DNA of 64,000 nucleotides from an uncultured Flavobacteriaceae bacterium (GTDB taxonomy: Bacteria > Bacteroidota > Bacteroidia > Flavobacteriales > Flavobacteriaceae): positions 62,001-126,000 of the forward strand of contig CAKZOO010000113.1 in NCBI GenBank assembly GCA_937136455.1. The letters run 5' to 3'. The notes beneath the pieces were generated by a model. That model searched no databases. It was not told where the DNA came from and saw nothing but the letters and a program-made list of their open reading frames with translations. The translations under genes were made by a program, and so were the position numbers. Below are positions 1 to 8,432 of this stretch, piece by piece; within the stretch, counting starts at the first letter, position 1; every line of letters begins with the position of its first letter.

Positions 1-1
1 A

Positions 2-1243
2 GATCTTCGCAACGATTCCATCAAAGTTTTTGAAAACAAGGGATTCCCTACAAAAAAAGAAGAAGCTTGGAAATACACATCACTGGCAAAAATACAGAAC
101 ACTGATTACTCACTATTCCCAAAGGAAGAAGACTGTGTCAATTACCAAGAAGTTAAAAAATACTTCTTACACGAAATTGAAACCTATAAGCTCGTTTTTA
201 TCGATGGGGTTTATTCTTCATTTCTTTCTGAAACAACTCATATGGGAATCGATGTGTGTTTGATGAGTGCTGCTTTTAAAAAGCCTCAATACAAACACCT
301 GATCGAGAAATACTTTAATAAAGCAGCTTCAAAAGAGGACTCGTTGAGTGCACTCAACACTTCTTTTAGCAAGGAAGGAGCCTTTATCTATATCCCGAAA
401 AATACAATTGCTGACAAACCTGTTGAAATAATCAATTTTTCATCAGGTGTAGAAGAAGCATTGATGATTCAGCCTCGCAACATGATTATTGCTGACCAGG
501 GTGCTGAAATTCAAATCATAGAGCGTCATCAAAGTCTTACTAAAAACGAAACGCTGACCAATGTAGTTTCTGAATTATTTGCAGAGCAAAACGCCAAGAT
601 TGATCTCTACAAGATTCAAAACGATTCACTTTCTGCTTCACTGATTGACAATACCTATATCGATCAAAAACGCGATAGCGTGGTCAGTGTGCACACCTTC
701 TCTTTTGGAGGCAAACTCACTCGAAACAACCTCAACTTTTATCAAAATGGAGAAAATATCAACTCCATCTTAAAAGGGGTGACCATCATTGGAGACAAAC
801 AGCATGTCGACCATCACACTTTAGTTCACCACAGAGAACCAAACTGTGAGAGTCACCAAGACTACAAAGGAATTTATGACCAATCTTCAACTGGGGTATT
901 CAACGGGAAGATTATCGTTGACAAGCTCGCTCAAAAGACCAACGCTTTTCAGCAAAACAACAATATCCTTATGGAGGATAAGGCGACTATTAATTCAAAG
1001 CCTCAGTTGGAAATTTTTGCCGATGATGTGAAGTGTTCACACGGTTGTACTATTGGTCAATTGGATGAAGATGCCCTCTTTTACTTACAATCGAGAGGTA
1101 TTCCTAAAAAAGAAGGAAGAGCTCTTTTGATGTATGCATTTGCGAACAATGTTTTGGAAAGCGTAGCCCTTCCTGTTGTCAAAAAGAGAATCAATAAAAT
1201 CATCGCTAAGAAATTAGGTGTTGAACTCGGTTTTAGTATTTAG
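2..1243 (+). CDS. sufD: SufD, Fe-S cluster scaffold subunit (5' partial)
   Basis: SufD is a subunit of the cytosolic SufBCD scaffold that assembles Fe-S clusters. The reading frame is open from the left edge of the window, so the N-terminus is missing and 413 residues are visible. The first visible residues carry the usual SufD N-terminal motif (FPTKKEEAWKYTSL). The C-terminal part has the beta-helix core region with HHTLVHH near the middle and KCSHGCTIGQLDEDALFYLQ near the end, as in SufB/SufD proteins. A shorter start at 242 would drop the conserved N-terminal domain and is not likely to be real. The stop lies 2 bases before sufS, so it is one operon. SufB and SufC are expected just outside the window. 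Confidence 0.95.
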   Translation, partial: DLRNDSIKVFENKGFPTKKEEAWKYTSLAKIQNTDYSLFPKEEDCVNYQEVKKYFLHEIETYKLVFIDGVYSSFLSETTHMGIDVCLMSAAFKKPQYKHLIEKYFNKAASKEDSLSALNTSFSKEGAFIYIPKNTIADKPVEIINFSSGVEEALMIQPRNMIIADQGAEIQIIERHQSLTKNETLTNVVSELFAEQNAKIDLYKIQNDSLSASLIDNTYIDQKRDSVVSVHTFSFGGKLTRNNLNFYQNGENINSILKGVTIIGDKQHVDHHTLVHHREPNCESHQDYKGIYDQSSTGVFNGKIIVDKLAQKTNAFQQNNNILMEDKATINSKPQLEIFADDVKCSHGCTIGQLDEDALFYLQSRGIPKKEGRALLMYAFANNVLESVALPVVKKRINKIIAKKLGVELGFSI

Positions 1244-1245
1244 AA

Positions 1246-2472
1246 ATGAATTTAAGTTCAAAAGACATAGAGCGCATTAGAGAAGATTTTCCGATTCTGG
1301 GTAGAAAAATCAATGGAAGCGATTTGGTCTATTTGGACAATGCTGCAACTTCCCAAACTCCCAAGCAGGTAATTGATTGTATAGTGGATTATTACTCCAA
1401 TTACAACGCTAATATTCACAGAGGAGTTCATTCGCTTTCACAAGAGGCGACTGAAGCTTTTGAAGTAGCTCGAAAAAAAGTACAGCAGCATTTTAATATT
1501 GCTCATCCAGAAGAAGTGATCTTTACTTCTGGTACCACTCATAGTATCAATGCCGTAGCAAATGGATACGCAAAGCTTTTAAACCCTGGAGATGAACTCA
1601 TTGTATCAGCTTTGGAACACCACTCCAATATTGTTCCTTGGCAAATGGCCTGTGAGCAGTCTGGAGCTAGCTTAAAGGTCATACCGATGGATGCTAGTGG
1701 TGCGCTCGATTTAAATGCCTATGAATCACTTTTGAGTGATCGTACACAATTGGTTTTTTGCAACCATGTATCCAATGCTCTTGGAGTCATCAATCCAATT
1801 GAAACCATTATTGAAAAAGCACATGAAGTTGGTGCAGCTGTCTTAATCGACGGTGCACAAGCTGCTCCTCATATCAAAGCTGATCTTCAAGCTTTAGATG
1901 TTGACTTTTATACCGTATCAGCTCATAAACTTTGTGGACCTACAGGAATTGGAATGCTCTACGGTAAAAAGGAACGATTAGAGGCTTTACCTCCCTATCA
2001 AGGTGGTGGTGAAATGATCGCGACTGTGTCCTTTGAAAAAACAACCTATGCAGGTCTTCCTCATAAATTTGAGGCAGGAACTCCAAATATCGCTGGCGGC
2101 ATTGCCTTTGGCGCTGCCTTAGACTATATGAACTCTATTGGTTTTGAGAGGATAGCTGCCTATGAAAAACAGCTTTTAGAGCTCGCAACAGAAAAGCTAT
2201 CTCTAATCGAAGGGGTTGAAATTTATGGAACCTCTGAGGAAAAAACAGCTGTTCTATCGTTTAATATTAAGGGGCTTCATCCCTATGATATCGGAAGTAT
2301 CCTAGATCAAATGGGAATTGCTGTTCGTACGGGTCATCATTGTGCACAACCGATTATGGATTTTTATCAAATCCCAGGAACGGTTCGAGCGAGTTTTAGT
2401 TTTTACAATACTGTAGATGAAATCAATCGATTAATTGCTGGCGTTATTAAAGCTAAAGAAATGCTCAGTTAA
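1246..2472 (+). CDS. sufS: SufS cysteine desulfurase
   Basis: A PLP-dependent class V aminotransferase-fold enzyme that takes sulfur from cysteine and passes it as persulfide to SufE for Fe-S cluster assembly. It has 408 residues, the normal length for group II desulfurases. The PLP lysine is K228 in the SAHK motif. The catalytic cysteine is C366 in RTGHHCAQP, the short-loop arrangement typical of SufS rather than IscS. It starts with ATG 2 bases after sufD and is followed 27 bases later by sufE, its activating partner. Confidence 0.97.
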   Translation: MNLSSKDIERIREDFPILGRKINGSDLVYLDNAATSQTPKQVIDCIVDYYSNYNANIHRGVHSLSQEATEAFEVARKKVQQHFNIAHPEEVIFTSGTTHSINAVANGYAKLLNPGDELIVSALEHHSNIVPWQMACEQSGASLKVIPMDASGALDLNAYESLLSDRTQLVFCNHVSNALGVINPIETIIEKAHEVGAAVLIDGAQAAPHIKADLQALDVDFYTVSAHKLCGPTGIGMLYGKKERLEALPPYQGGGEMIATVSFEKTTYAGLPHKFEAGTPNIAGGIAFGAALDYMNSIGFERIAAYEKQLLELATEKLSLIEGVEIYGTSEEKTAVLSFNIKGLHPYDIGSILDQMGIAVRTGHHCAQPIMDFYQIPGTVRASFSFYNTVDEINRLIAGVIKAKEMLS

Positions 2473-2499
2473 CTATATTTGTTATAAAATTTAAACAGT

Positions 2500-2931
2500 T
2501 TGAGTCAATCTATATCTGAAATACAAGAAGAAATCATCGACGAATTTTCAATGTTCGACGATTGGATGCAGCGCTATGAATACATGATTTCATTGGGTAA
2601 ATCACTGCCGCTTATCGATGAAAAATACAAGACAGATGACTACCTCATCAAAGGTTGTCAATCAAAAGTTTGGGTGCATGCTGCATTAGAAGGAGACAGC
2701 CTTGTTTTTAAAGCAGATTCTGATGCCATCATCACTAAAGGAATTATCGCCATTCTCATCCGTGTGTTTTCTCATCAAAAGCCAGAAGATATCATGGAGG
2801 CGGATACCTCTTTTATCGATGAAATCGGTCTAAAAGAGCATTTATCACCAACCAGAGCGAATGGATTAGTGAGCATGATTAAACAAATAAAATTATACGC
2901 TATAGCGTTTAGAACACAATTAAATCAATAA
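2500..2931 (+). CDS. sufE: SufE sulfur acceptor
   Basis: SufE accepts persulfide sulfur from SufS and hands it to the SufBCD scaffold. It has 143 residues. The acceptor cysteine is C53 in the motif KGCQSKVW. The start is TTG at 2500: an in-frame stop lies at 2485 and no ATG precedes the conserved N-terminal helix (EIQEEIIDEFSMFDDWMQ), so a rare start codon is the best reading. It sits between sufS and the MIP18-like gene in the suf operon. A later ATG would cut off a conserved helix. Confidence 0.94.
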   Translation: MSQSISEIQEEIIDEFSMFDDWMQRYEYMISLGKSLPLIDEKYKTDDYLIKGCQSKVWVHAALEGDSLVFKADSDAIITKGIIAILIRVFSHQKPEDIMEADTSFIDEIGLKEHLSPTRANGLVSMIKQIKLYAIAFRTQLNQ

Positions 2932-2936
2932 ATAAG

Positions 2937-3254
2937 ATGAGTGAAGAAGCGAACAAATTAGGAGAAAAAATTGTAGGGGTTCTAAAAACTATTTTTGACC
3001 CTGAGATTCCTGTTGATATTTATGAGTTAGGTCTTATTTACGATGTTTTTGTGAACGAAAATAACGACATTAAAATTCTCATGACTCTTACCACTCCAAA
3101 CTGCCCAGTGGCAGAAACACTTCCAATGGAAGTAGAAGAAAAGGTCAAATCAATCGATGAGGTGAACGATGCTACTGTAGAGATCACCTTTGATCCGCCT
3201 TGGACTCAAGAACTCATGAGTGAGGAAGCCAAGTTAGAGTTGGGAATGTTATAA
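2937..3254 (+). CDS. SufT/MIP18-like (DUF59) Fe-S assembly factor
   Basis: A small MIP18/DUF59 protein of 105 residues, of the type often annotated as SUF system Fe-S cluster assembly protein. The family motif DPEIPVDIYELGLIY is at residues 21-35, and the conserved cysteine C56 sits in NCPVAE. The C-terminus has the usual DPPWTQELMSEEAK motif. Members are thought to help Fe-S cluster carriage and maturation of target proteins in the cytosol. It lies 5 bases after sufE and 8 bases before a DUF2480 gene, in the same operon, which supports a role in the suf pathway. The exact step is inferred from the family. Confidence 0.92.
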   Translation: MSEEANKLGEKIVGVLKTIFDPEIPVDIYELGLIYDVFVNENNDIKILMTLTTPNCPVAETLPMEVEEKVKSIDEVNDATVEITFDPPWTQELMSEEAKLELGML

Positions 3255-3262
3255 CAAATTCC

Positions 3263-3772
3263 ATGGAAGAACCCATTGTAAATAGGGTTGCAAACAGCAA
3301 ACTCATCACCTTAGATTTAGAAGAACTCTATCCAAAAGGTGTGCGTAAAGGCATTGATATCTCTCAATGGCTTAAAGATGGTTTTGTTTTAATTGAAAAA
3401 GAATTTAGAGCTGCTCTACAAAAACATGATTGGTCGCTCTATGAAAACACTTATGTGTTTTTGTACAACAGTCAAGAAGCGATTATTCCTTCCTGGGCCT
3501 ATTTATTGATCCATACCTATTTACATCCCCTAGCAAAGAAGGTTGTAGTTGGATCTCAAAAACAGCTCGACACTATTTTGATGAAAGAGGTAATTGACGC
3601 CTTAGATAGCACCCCTTATAAAGGAAAGAACCTTATTATCAAAGGTTGTTCTAAAATTGCTATGCCTCAAAACGCCTATCTGATGCTCCTCGATAAAATT
3701 CAAGATCAAGCTAAAAAAATTATGTTTGGCGAAGCCTGTTCTTCTGTACCTTTATATACTAAAAAAGACTAA
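3263..3772 (+). CDS. DUF2480 family protein, suf operon
   Basis: A 169-residue protein matching the DUF2480 family of Bacteroidetes (N-terminal VANSKLITLDLEELYP, then SQWLKDGFVLIEKEFR, and a KGCSKIAMPQNAYLML motif near residue 130). It looks soluble: no signal peptide or membrane helix is visible. It has a conserved-looking cysteine in KGCSK (about residue 128) and another in EACSSVP near the C-terminus. It is the last gene of the suf cluster, 8 bases after the MIP18-like gene and 3 bases before hflX. No biochemical function is known to me. The operon position suggests a role in Fe-S cluster assembly or delivery. Confidence 0.88.
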   Translation: MEEPIVNRVANSKLITLDLEELYPKGVRKGIDISQWLKDGFVLIEKEFRAALQKHDWSLYENTYVFLYNSQEAIIPSWAYLLIHTYLHPLAKKVVVGSQKQLDTILMKEVIDALDSTPYKGKNLIIKGCSKIAMPQNAYLMLLDKIQDQAKKIMFGEACSSVPLYTKKD

Positions 3773-3775
3773 TTC

Positions 3776-5002
3776 ATGATAGAAAATCAGGAAACAGAAT
3801 ATGAAAAGGCCATTCTTGTTGGAGTGATCAATCAAGGTCAAAACCAAGAGAAGGTTGATGAATACCTAGATGAATTAGAGTTTTTAACTTATACCGCAGG
3901 TGGTGAAGTGATGGCAAGGTTCACTCAAAAAATTAGCACCATCAATCCAAAAACTTTAATAGGTAGTGGTAAAATTGAAGAAATCAAAGCTTTTGTAGAA
4001 GCCAATGATATAGGTTCGGTCATCTTCGATGATGAACTCACACCTGCTCAACAAAACAATATACAAAAGGAACTCCAGTGTAAAATTGTCGATCGAACAA
4101 CACTGATCCTTGATATTTTTGCACAGCGCGCTCAAACATCTTATGCTAGAACACAGGTGGAACTCGCTCAATACGAATACCTACTCCCAAGACTTACGGG
4201 TCTTTGGACGCACTTAGAACGTCAAAAAGGAGGTATTGGAATGCGTGGACCTGGTGAAACTGAAATTGAAACAGACCGTCGTATTGTAAGAGATCGCATT
4301 GCACTTCTCAAGAAAAAATTAGAAAAGATCGATCGCCAAATGGAAACCCAAAGAGGAAACAGAGGAGCCCTCGTTAGAGTTTCATTAGTGGGTTATACCA
4401 ACGTAGGTAAATCAACCCTTATGAATGTGATTTCTAAGAGTGATGTTTTTGCTGAAAATAAACTATTTGCGACACTGGATACCACAGTAAGAAAGGTAGT
4501 GATCGGCAATCTTCCGTTTCTCTTGGCAGACACCGTTGGATTTATTAGAAAGCTTCCTACACAGCTCGTAGAGAGTTTTAAAAGCACCCTAGATGAGGTT
4601 AGAGAATCCGATCTGATTCTTCATGTGGTGGATATATCACACAAAGATTTTGAAGATCATATCGAAGCGGTAAACACCATCCTTTCTGAAATTGGATGTG
4701 CTGATAAACAAACCCTGATGGTGTTTAATAAAATAGACCAATACCAACACCAAACCATCGATGAAGATGATTTAGTCACTGAAAAAACATCGGCACATTT
4801 CACCCTAGAAGAATGGGAGCAAACTTGGATGAAACGCATGAATGGAGAGGCCATCTTTATCTCTGCCCTCAACAAAGAAAACCTAGACGATTTTAGAAAG
4901 AAAGTCTACTCAGAAGTCCGAGATATTCACGTGACAAGATTTCCGTATAACAACTTCCTCTATCCAGAGAATTTAGACCAGTGGTCTGCTGAAGACGAAT
5001 AA
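3776..5002 (+). CDS. hflX: HflX ribosome-associated GTPase
   Basis: HflX is an Obg-class GTPase that binds the 50S subunit and splits stalled or heat-damaged ribosomes. It has 408 residues. The N-terminal HflX domain ends with a coiled region that includes GGIGMRGPGETEIETDRR at about residues 152-169. The G domain follows, with the P-loop GYTNVGKS at 206-213, G3 DTVGF at 252-256 and G4 NKID at 318-321. It starts 3 bases after the DUF2480 stop, so it can be transcribed with the suf genes. Confidence 0.97.
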   Translation: MIENQETEYEKAILVGVINQGQNQEKVDEYLDELEFLTYTAGGEVMARFTQKISTINPKTLIGSGKIEEIKAFVEANDIGSVIFDDELTPAQQNNIQKELQCKIVDRTTLILDIFAQRAQTSYARTQVELAQYEYLLPRLTGLWTHLERQKGGIGMRGPGETEIETDRRIVRDRIALLKKKLEKIDRQMETQRGNRGALVRVSLVGYTNVGKSTLMNVISKSDVFAENKLFATLDTTVRKVVIGNLPFLLADTVGFIRKLPTQLVESFKSTLDEVRESDLILHVVDISHKDFEDHIEAVNTILSEIGCADKQTLMVFNKIDQYQHQTIDEDDLVTEKTSAHFTLEEWEQTWMKRMNGEAIFISALNKENLDDFRKKVYSEVRDIHVTRFPYNNFLYPENLDQWSAEDE

Positions 5003-5024
5003 GATTTTCTGCCTATATTTAGGT

Positions 5025-6281
5025 ATGAAAAAAATCCTCTTTCTAGTATTACTTTTTAATTCTCATCTCTTTGCTCAAACGAGTTTTGAGCTTCGAATTG
5101 ACAGTATTGTCTCAAATGCTATTGCTCAGAAGGCTTTCCCTGGGGCTCAGATCTATGTTCAAAAGAAAGGAGAAGTACTCCTTCACAAAGCCTATGGGTA
5201 TCACACCTACGATTCCATTCAACAAACAACTTTAGAAGATGTTTTTGATTTAGCCTCTGTCACCAAAACAACGGCCGCTACTCTAGCCCTTATGAAACTT
5301 TACGAAGAAGGAACCTTAGATATCGATCAACCTTTTAGCTCCTATTGGCCTGACTGGCAAAAAAAGAAAAATAAGAAAAATATCAGCTTTAGAGCGGTGC
5401 TTGCACATCAAGCAGGACTCATTCCCTATATTGTCTTTCTCAATAAGATCACTAAATCCAAAGGGAAGTTAAAAAAGAGGTGGGTTTCAAAAACTCAGAA
5501 CAATCCTTACAATAAAGAAGCTTTTAAAAATCTATATATCCGTGAAGACATCGAAAAAATCATCGATCGAAAAGCCAGAAAATCAAAACTCGGTGAATTA
5601 AAATACCGCTATTCAGGACTGACTTTTTTGCTCTATCCTCGAATGGTAGCAAAACTTTCAAATACTAGTTTTGAAGACTATTTAAATCAGAATTTCTACC
5701 GCCCTCTTGAACTAAAAAAGATAGGATTTAATCCTACTTCTTGGATTGATCCTTCTCATATAGTTCCTACTGAATACGACAGTTTGTTTCGAAAAACACT
5801 TACCAAAGGATGGGTTCACGATGAGAATGCCGCCATTCTCGGTGGTGTCTCTGGAAATGCTGGACTCTTTGCCAATACCAATTCTCTTGCTCCGCTTTTA
5901 GAGATGCTCCTCAACAAGGGAGTATACAAAGGGAAGCAATACCTAAAAGATTCTACTGTTGAAGAGTTTACAAGAGTGCAATTTCCAGAAAATGACAACC
6001 GTAGAGGACTTGGTTTTGACAAACCCCTTATTGGAAACGACACACTGTCTTTTGAAGATAGTTACCCCGCTCCACTTGCGAGTAAAAACAGTTATGGTCA
6101 TTCTGGCTTTACAGGCACCTTTTACTGGGTAGATCCCGATCAAGATCTTATCTATATCTTTCTATCAAATAGAGTCTACCCATCGAGATCTCAGCAGGGA
6201 ATTTACGATCTTGCTGTGCGCAAAGCAATACTCTTCGAAGCTCTTAAATTTAAAACAGAAGATGCAAATAGCAGTCATTAA
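5025..6281 (+). CDS. Exported serine hydrolase (beta-lactamase/DD-peptidase fold)
   Basis: A 418-residue class C beta-lactamase-like hydrolase. Residues 1-18 form a signal peptide (MKKILFLVLLFNSHLFAQ). The nucleophile motif SxxK is S78-V-T-K81, and the second motif appears as Y196-S-G in place of the usual YxN. A long lysine-rich insertion sits at about residues 103-190. The fold covers penicillin-binding proteins, esterases and peptidases, and the substrate cannot be read from sequence. The protein resembles the beta-lactamase domain that many Bacteroidetes attach to GH3 N-acetylglucosaminidases, but here it stands alone. It overlaps the following ogt gene by 20 bases. Confidence 0.85.
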   Translation: MKKILFLVLLFNSHLFAQTSFELRIDSIVSNAIAQKAFPGAQIYVQKKGEVLLHKAYGYHTYDSIQQTTLEDVFDLASVTKTTAATLALMKLYEEGTLDIDQPFSSYWPDWQKKKNKKNISFRAVLAHQAGLIPYIVFLNKITKSKGKLKKRWVSKTQNNPYNKEAFKNLYIREDIEKIIDRKARKSKLGELKYRYSGLTFLLYPRMVAKLSNTSFEDYLNQNFYRPLELKKIGFNPTSWIDPSHIVPTEYDSLFRKTLTKGWVHDENAAILGGVSGNAGLFANTNSLAPLLEMLLNKGVYKGKQYLKDSTVEEFTRVQFPENDNRRGLGFDKPLIGNDTLSFEDSYPAPLASKNSYGHSGFTGTFYWVDPDQDLIYIFLSNRVYPSRSQQGIYDLAVRKAILFEALKFKTEDANSSH

Positions 6282-6744
6282 AAGTCCTATTGGTTATCTT
6301 AAACTAGAAGCCTCCGACATCGGTCTTAAAAGCTGTTCGATCTTGAGTGAAAAAGAGGCAATGAGTTGTGTCAATTGTGGTTTGTCTCCTTTTTTAGAAG
6401 ATGTCATCGAACAACTCCAAGATTATTTTAAAGGAGATCGTGAAACTTTTGAGATTGAATTTGATTTAGAGGGAACTGACTTCCAAAAAAGAGTTTGGAA
6501 TGCACTGACGACCATCCCTTTTGGAAAAACCATCTCCTACAGTGAATTCGCGTTGCAATTAGGAGACCTCAAAGCCATTCGAGCTGTAGCTTCTGCCAAT
6601 GGAAAAAATCCCATTGGAATCATTATCCCCTGTCATCGCGTTATTGGTTCAGATGGTTCCCTAACTGGTTTTGCATGGGGAATCGACAAAAAGCAATGGC
6701 TCATGGAGCACGAATCGAATTACAAACAATTGAGTTTGTTTTAA
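6262..6744 (+). CDS. ogt: Methylated-DNA--[protein]-cysteine S-methyltransferase
   Basis: A suicide repair protein that removes alkyl groups from O6-alkylguanine in DNA. It has 160 residues. The acceptor cysteine is C124 in the signature IIPCHRVIGSDGSLTGF. I chose the ATG at 6262 because the N-terminal strand (MQIAVIKSPIGYLKLEA) fits the family and the upstream extension from 6211 is inside the previous gene. The overlap of 20 bases with the serine hydrolase suggests coupled translation. Its stop codon shares bases with the stop of the convergent higA gene (6741-6744, TTAA). Confidence 0.95.
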   Translation: MQIAVIKSPIGYLKLEASDIGLKSCSILSEKEAMSCVNCGLSPFLEDVIEQLQDYFKGDRETFEIEFDLEGTDFQKRVWNALTTIPFGKTISYSEFALQLGDLKAIRAVASANGKNPIGIIIPCHRVIGSDGSLTGFAWGIDKKQWLMEHESNYKQLSLF

Positions 6745-7031
6745 GAAGCTAATGCTTCAATTTCGTCGTATTCTTGTTTTCGATTACGAAGCACTTCTTC
6801 TAAATCATAATCTTCTTGTAAACCCATCCAGAACTTTGCAGAATTACCAAAAAATCGACTAAGTCTAATTGCAGTATCTGCGGTGATGCTTCTTTTTGAA
6901 TGTAGAATCTGAGAGATTCTGGTTTGTGGTATATGCAACTCTTTTGACAATCGATAAGCAGTAATATTTAAAGGCTTTAAAAACTCTTCGTTTAAAACTT
7001 CTCCAGGGTGAATATTGGGTAATTGTTTCAT
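6741..7031 (-). CDS. higA: HigA-family antitoxin (XRE HTH)
   Basis: A 96-residue antitoxin that would bind and neutralise the adjacent HigB toxin and repress the operon. It has the HigA/VapI-type N-terminus (HPGEVLNEEFLKPLNITAYRL, split here as positions 8-28) and a helix-turn-helix at about residues 24-60 (ELHIPQTRISQILHSKRSIT). The C-terminal FWMGLQEDYDLE segment is also typical. It lies 9 bases downstream of the toxin gene, so this is the toxin-first HigBA order. It converges on ogt. The pair is an accessory element inside an otherwise housekeeping region. Confidence 0.94.
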   Translation of the reverse strand: MKQLPNIHPGEVLNEEFLKPLNITAYRLSKELHIPQTRISQILHSKRSITADTAIRLSRFFGNSAKFWMGLQEDYDLEEVLRNRKQEYDEIEALAS

Positions 7032-7040
7032 GGTTGAGTA

Positions 7041-7322
7041 TTAATGATAATCTACAATTTTTACTTTATATGAATTGCCGTCCTTCCATTTAAAGATAAT
7101 TCTCCATTGATTATTTATTCTAATACTGAAATAATCAATTAAATTCCCCTTTAATTTTTCCAAATGATTCGATGGTGGAATTCTCAAATCATTAAGATCT
7201 TGAGCTCGGTGTAACATTCTCAATTTTCTCCTAGCTGTGTTTTGTATTTCAAAAGGCAATTTAGTTGATCGTTCACCAATCCAAACTAGATAGGTGTGTT
7301 TAGAATCAAAATCAACAATCAT
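7041..7322 (-). CDS. higB: HigB-family toxin (RelE/ParE fold mRNA interferase)
   Basis: The toxin of a type II HigBA module; members cleave mRNA at the ribosome. It has 93 residues from the ATG at 7322. The family motif KLRMLHRAQDLNDLRIPPSN is near residues 35-54 and SIRINNQWRIIFKW near residues 66-79, with the C-terminal VKIVDYH. The open frame extends to a TTG at 7349, but that codon falls inside the -7 promoter motif TATCTTTG (7347-7354), and the ATG at 7322 gives the normal length. The gene is noticeably AT-rich compared with its neighbours, which fits lateral acquisition. Confidence 0.92.
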   Translation of the reverse strand: MIVDFDSKHTYLVWIGERSTKLPFEIQNTARRKLRMLHRAQDLNDLRIPPSNHLEKLKGNLIDYFSIRINNQWRIIFKWKDGNSYKVKIVDYH

Positions 7323-7346
7323 AGTGTCGTTATTCGATACTAACGT

Positions 7347-7354
7347 CAAAGATA
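7347..7354 (-). promoter_or_regulatory. higBA promoter -7 element
   Basis: The minus strand reads TATCTTTG, a perfect Bacteroidetes -7 box (TAnnTTTG). Transcription would begin about 7 bases further, roughly 18 bases before the higB ATG at 7322. The -33 region 19 bases upstream (TGTG) is a weak match and lies in the outer arm of the inverted repeat described at 7368-7438. Confidence 0.55.
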
Positions 7355-7367
7355 AGTATTTTAATTT

Positions 7368-7438
7368 AAAAACACATTAATTCTTAGATTCAGTATCTGT
7401 TAGTATTTTGAATCTAAGAAACTTTAATTGTGTTTTTG
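7368..7438. repeat. Long imperfect inverted repeat between higB and hemB
   Basis: Two perfect 12-base arms, TTCTTAGATTCA (7381-7392) and TGAATCTAAGAA (7409-7420), surround a 16-base spacer. Outside them is a second, imperfect pair: AAAAACACATTAA on the left and TTAATTGTGTTTTT on the right. The structure lies between the hemB stop and the higBA promoter. It can act as a terminator for the leftward haem operon (A/T runs flank the stem), as the operator for HigA, or be a small mobile-element remnant. The sequence alone does not decide. Confidence 0.75.
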
Positions 7439-7456
7439 ATATTTATCGATAAACGG

Positions 7457-8428
7457 TTACAAAAGTTTTACCGCATCCTTAGCAAAATAGGAGGCTATGA
7501 TATCTGCTCCGGCTCTTTTAAATGCGATGAGTTGTTCCATCATCACAGCATCGTGATTGAGCCAACCTTTCTCTGCTGCTGCTTTAAGCATGGCGTATTC
7601 TCCAGAGACTTGATACACCGCTACAGGAACATCCACTTCGTTTTTAATTTCACGAAGGATATCCAAATAAGCTAGTCCTGGTTTTACCATGACAATATCA
7701 GCTCCTTCATCTACATCCATCTGTGTTTCGCGTATTGCTTCAAAGCGATTCGCAAAATCCATTTGATAGGTTTTCTTGTCTCCAAAACCAGGTGCAGAGT
7801 CCAAAGCATCTCTAAAAGGTCCGTAGAATGCAGAGGCGTATTTTGCCGAATAACTCATAATACCAGCATTGTGATAGCCCGCATCTTCGAAGGCTTCTCG
7901 AATGCTTAAAATACGTCCATCCATCATATCAGATGGAGCTACAAAATCAGCACCTGCTTCGATATGAGAAAGACTCATATCGGTTAATACTTCAACAGTT
8001 TCATCGTTGAGAATTTGTCCATCTTCAACAATCCCATCATGTCCATAAGAAGAATATGGATCTAATGCTACATCCGTCATCACTAACATCCCTGGACAAA
8101 CATCTTTGATGGTTTTCACTGCGCGTTGCATAAGTCCATCAGGATTGACAGCCTCAGTTCCTTGATTGTCTTTCAGTGCATCCTCTACTTTAACAAATAC
8201 GAGTACTCCACAAAGCCCCATGGACCACAATTCTTGAACTTCTTTTTTTAACAAATCAAGACTAAAACGGTAGTATCCTGGCATAGATGGAATTTCAGAT
8301 TTAATCCCCTTTCCTTCTTCAACAAATAGTGGAACTAAGAAATCATGAGGCGTGATACTAGTTTCACGTACTAAATTTCTGATGGATTCTGATGCTCTAA
8401 GGCGTCTGTTTCTGATGATTGGATACAT
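7457..8428 (-). CDS. hemB: Porphobilinogen synthase (delta-aminolevulinic acid dehydratase)
   Basis: Joins two molecules of 5-aminolevulinate into porphobilinogen, the second committed step of haem synthesis. It has 323 residues. The two Schiff-base lysines are K196 (MSYSAKYAS) and K249 (MVKPG). The region DVALDPYSSYGHDG (about 119-132) has Asp in place of the zinc cysteines, so it is likely a magnesium-dependent type. It is the last gene of the hem operon, 4 bases after the PhzF-like gene. Confidence 0.97.
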   Translation of the reverse strand: MYPIIRNRRLRASESIRNLVRETSITPHDFLVPLFVEEGKGIKSEIPSMPGYYRFSLDLLKKEVQELWSMGLCGVLVFVKVEDALKDNQGTEAVNPDGLMQRAVKTIKDVCPGMLVMTDVALDPYSSYGHDGIVEDGQILNDETVEVLTDMSLSHIEAGADFVAPSDMMDGRILSIREAFEDAGYHNAGIMSYSAKYASAFYGPFRDALDSAPGFGDKKTYQMDFANRFEAIRETQMDVDEGADIVMVKPGLAYLDILREIKNEVDVPVAVYQVSGEYAMLKAAAEKGWLNHDAVMMEQLIAFKRAGADIIASYFAKDAVKLL

Positions 8429-8432
8429 AGGC

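Noticed and set aside
30..263. 77-residue open frame at the left edge
   Set aside because: It lies in another frame across the clear N-terminal coding of sufD, which is open from base 2.
4926..4940. CACGTG in hflX as a third parS site
   Set aside because: Only the central 6 bases match; the flanks do not follow the palindrome.
7323..7349. Longer HigB from a TTG at 7349
   Set aside because: The codon falls within the -7 promoter box and the shorter form matches family length.
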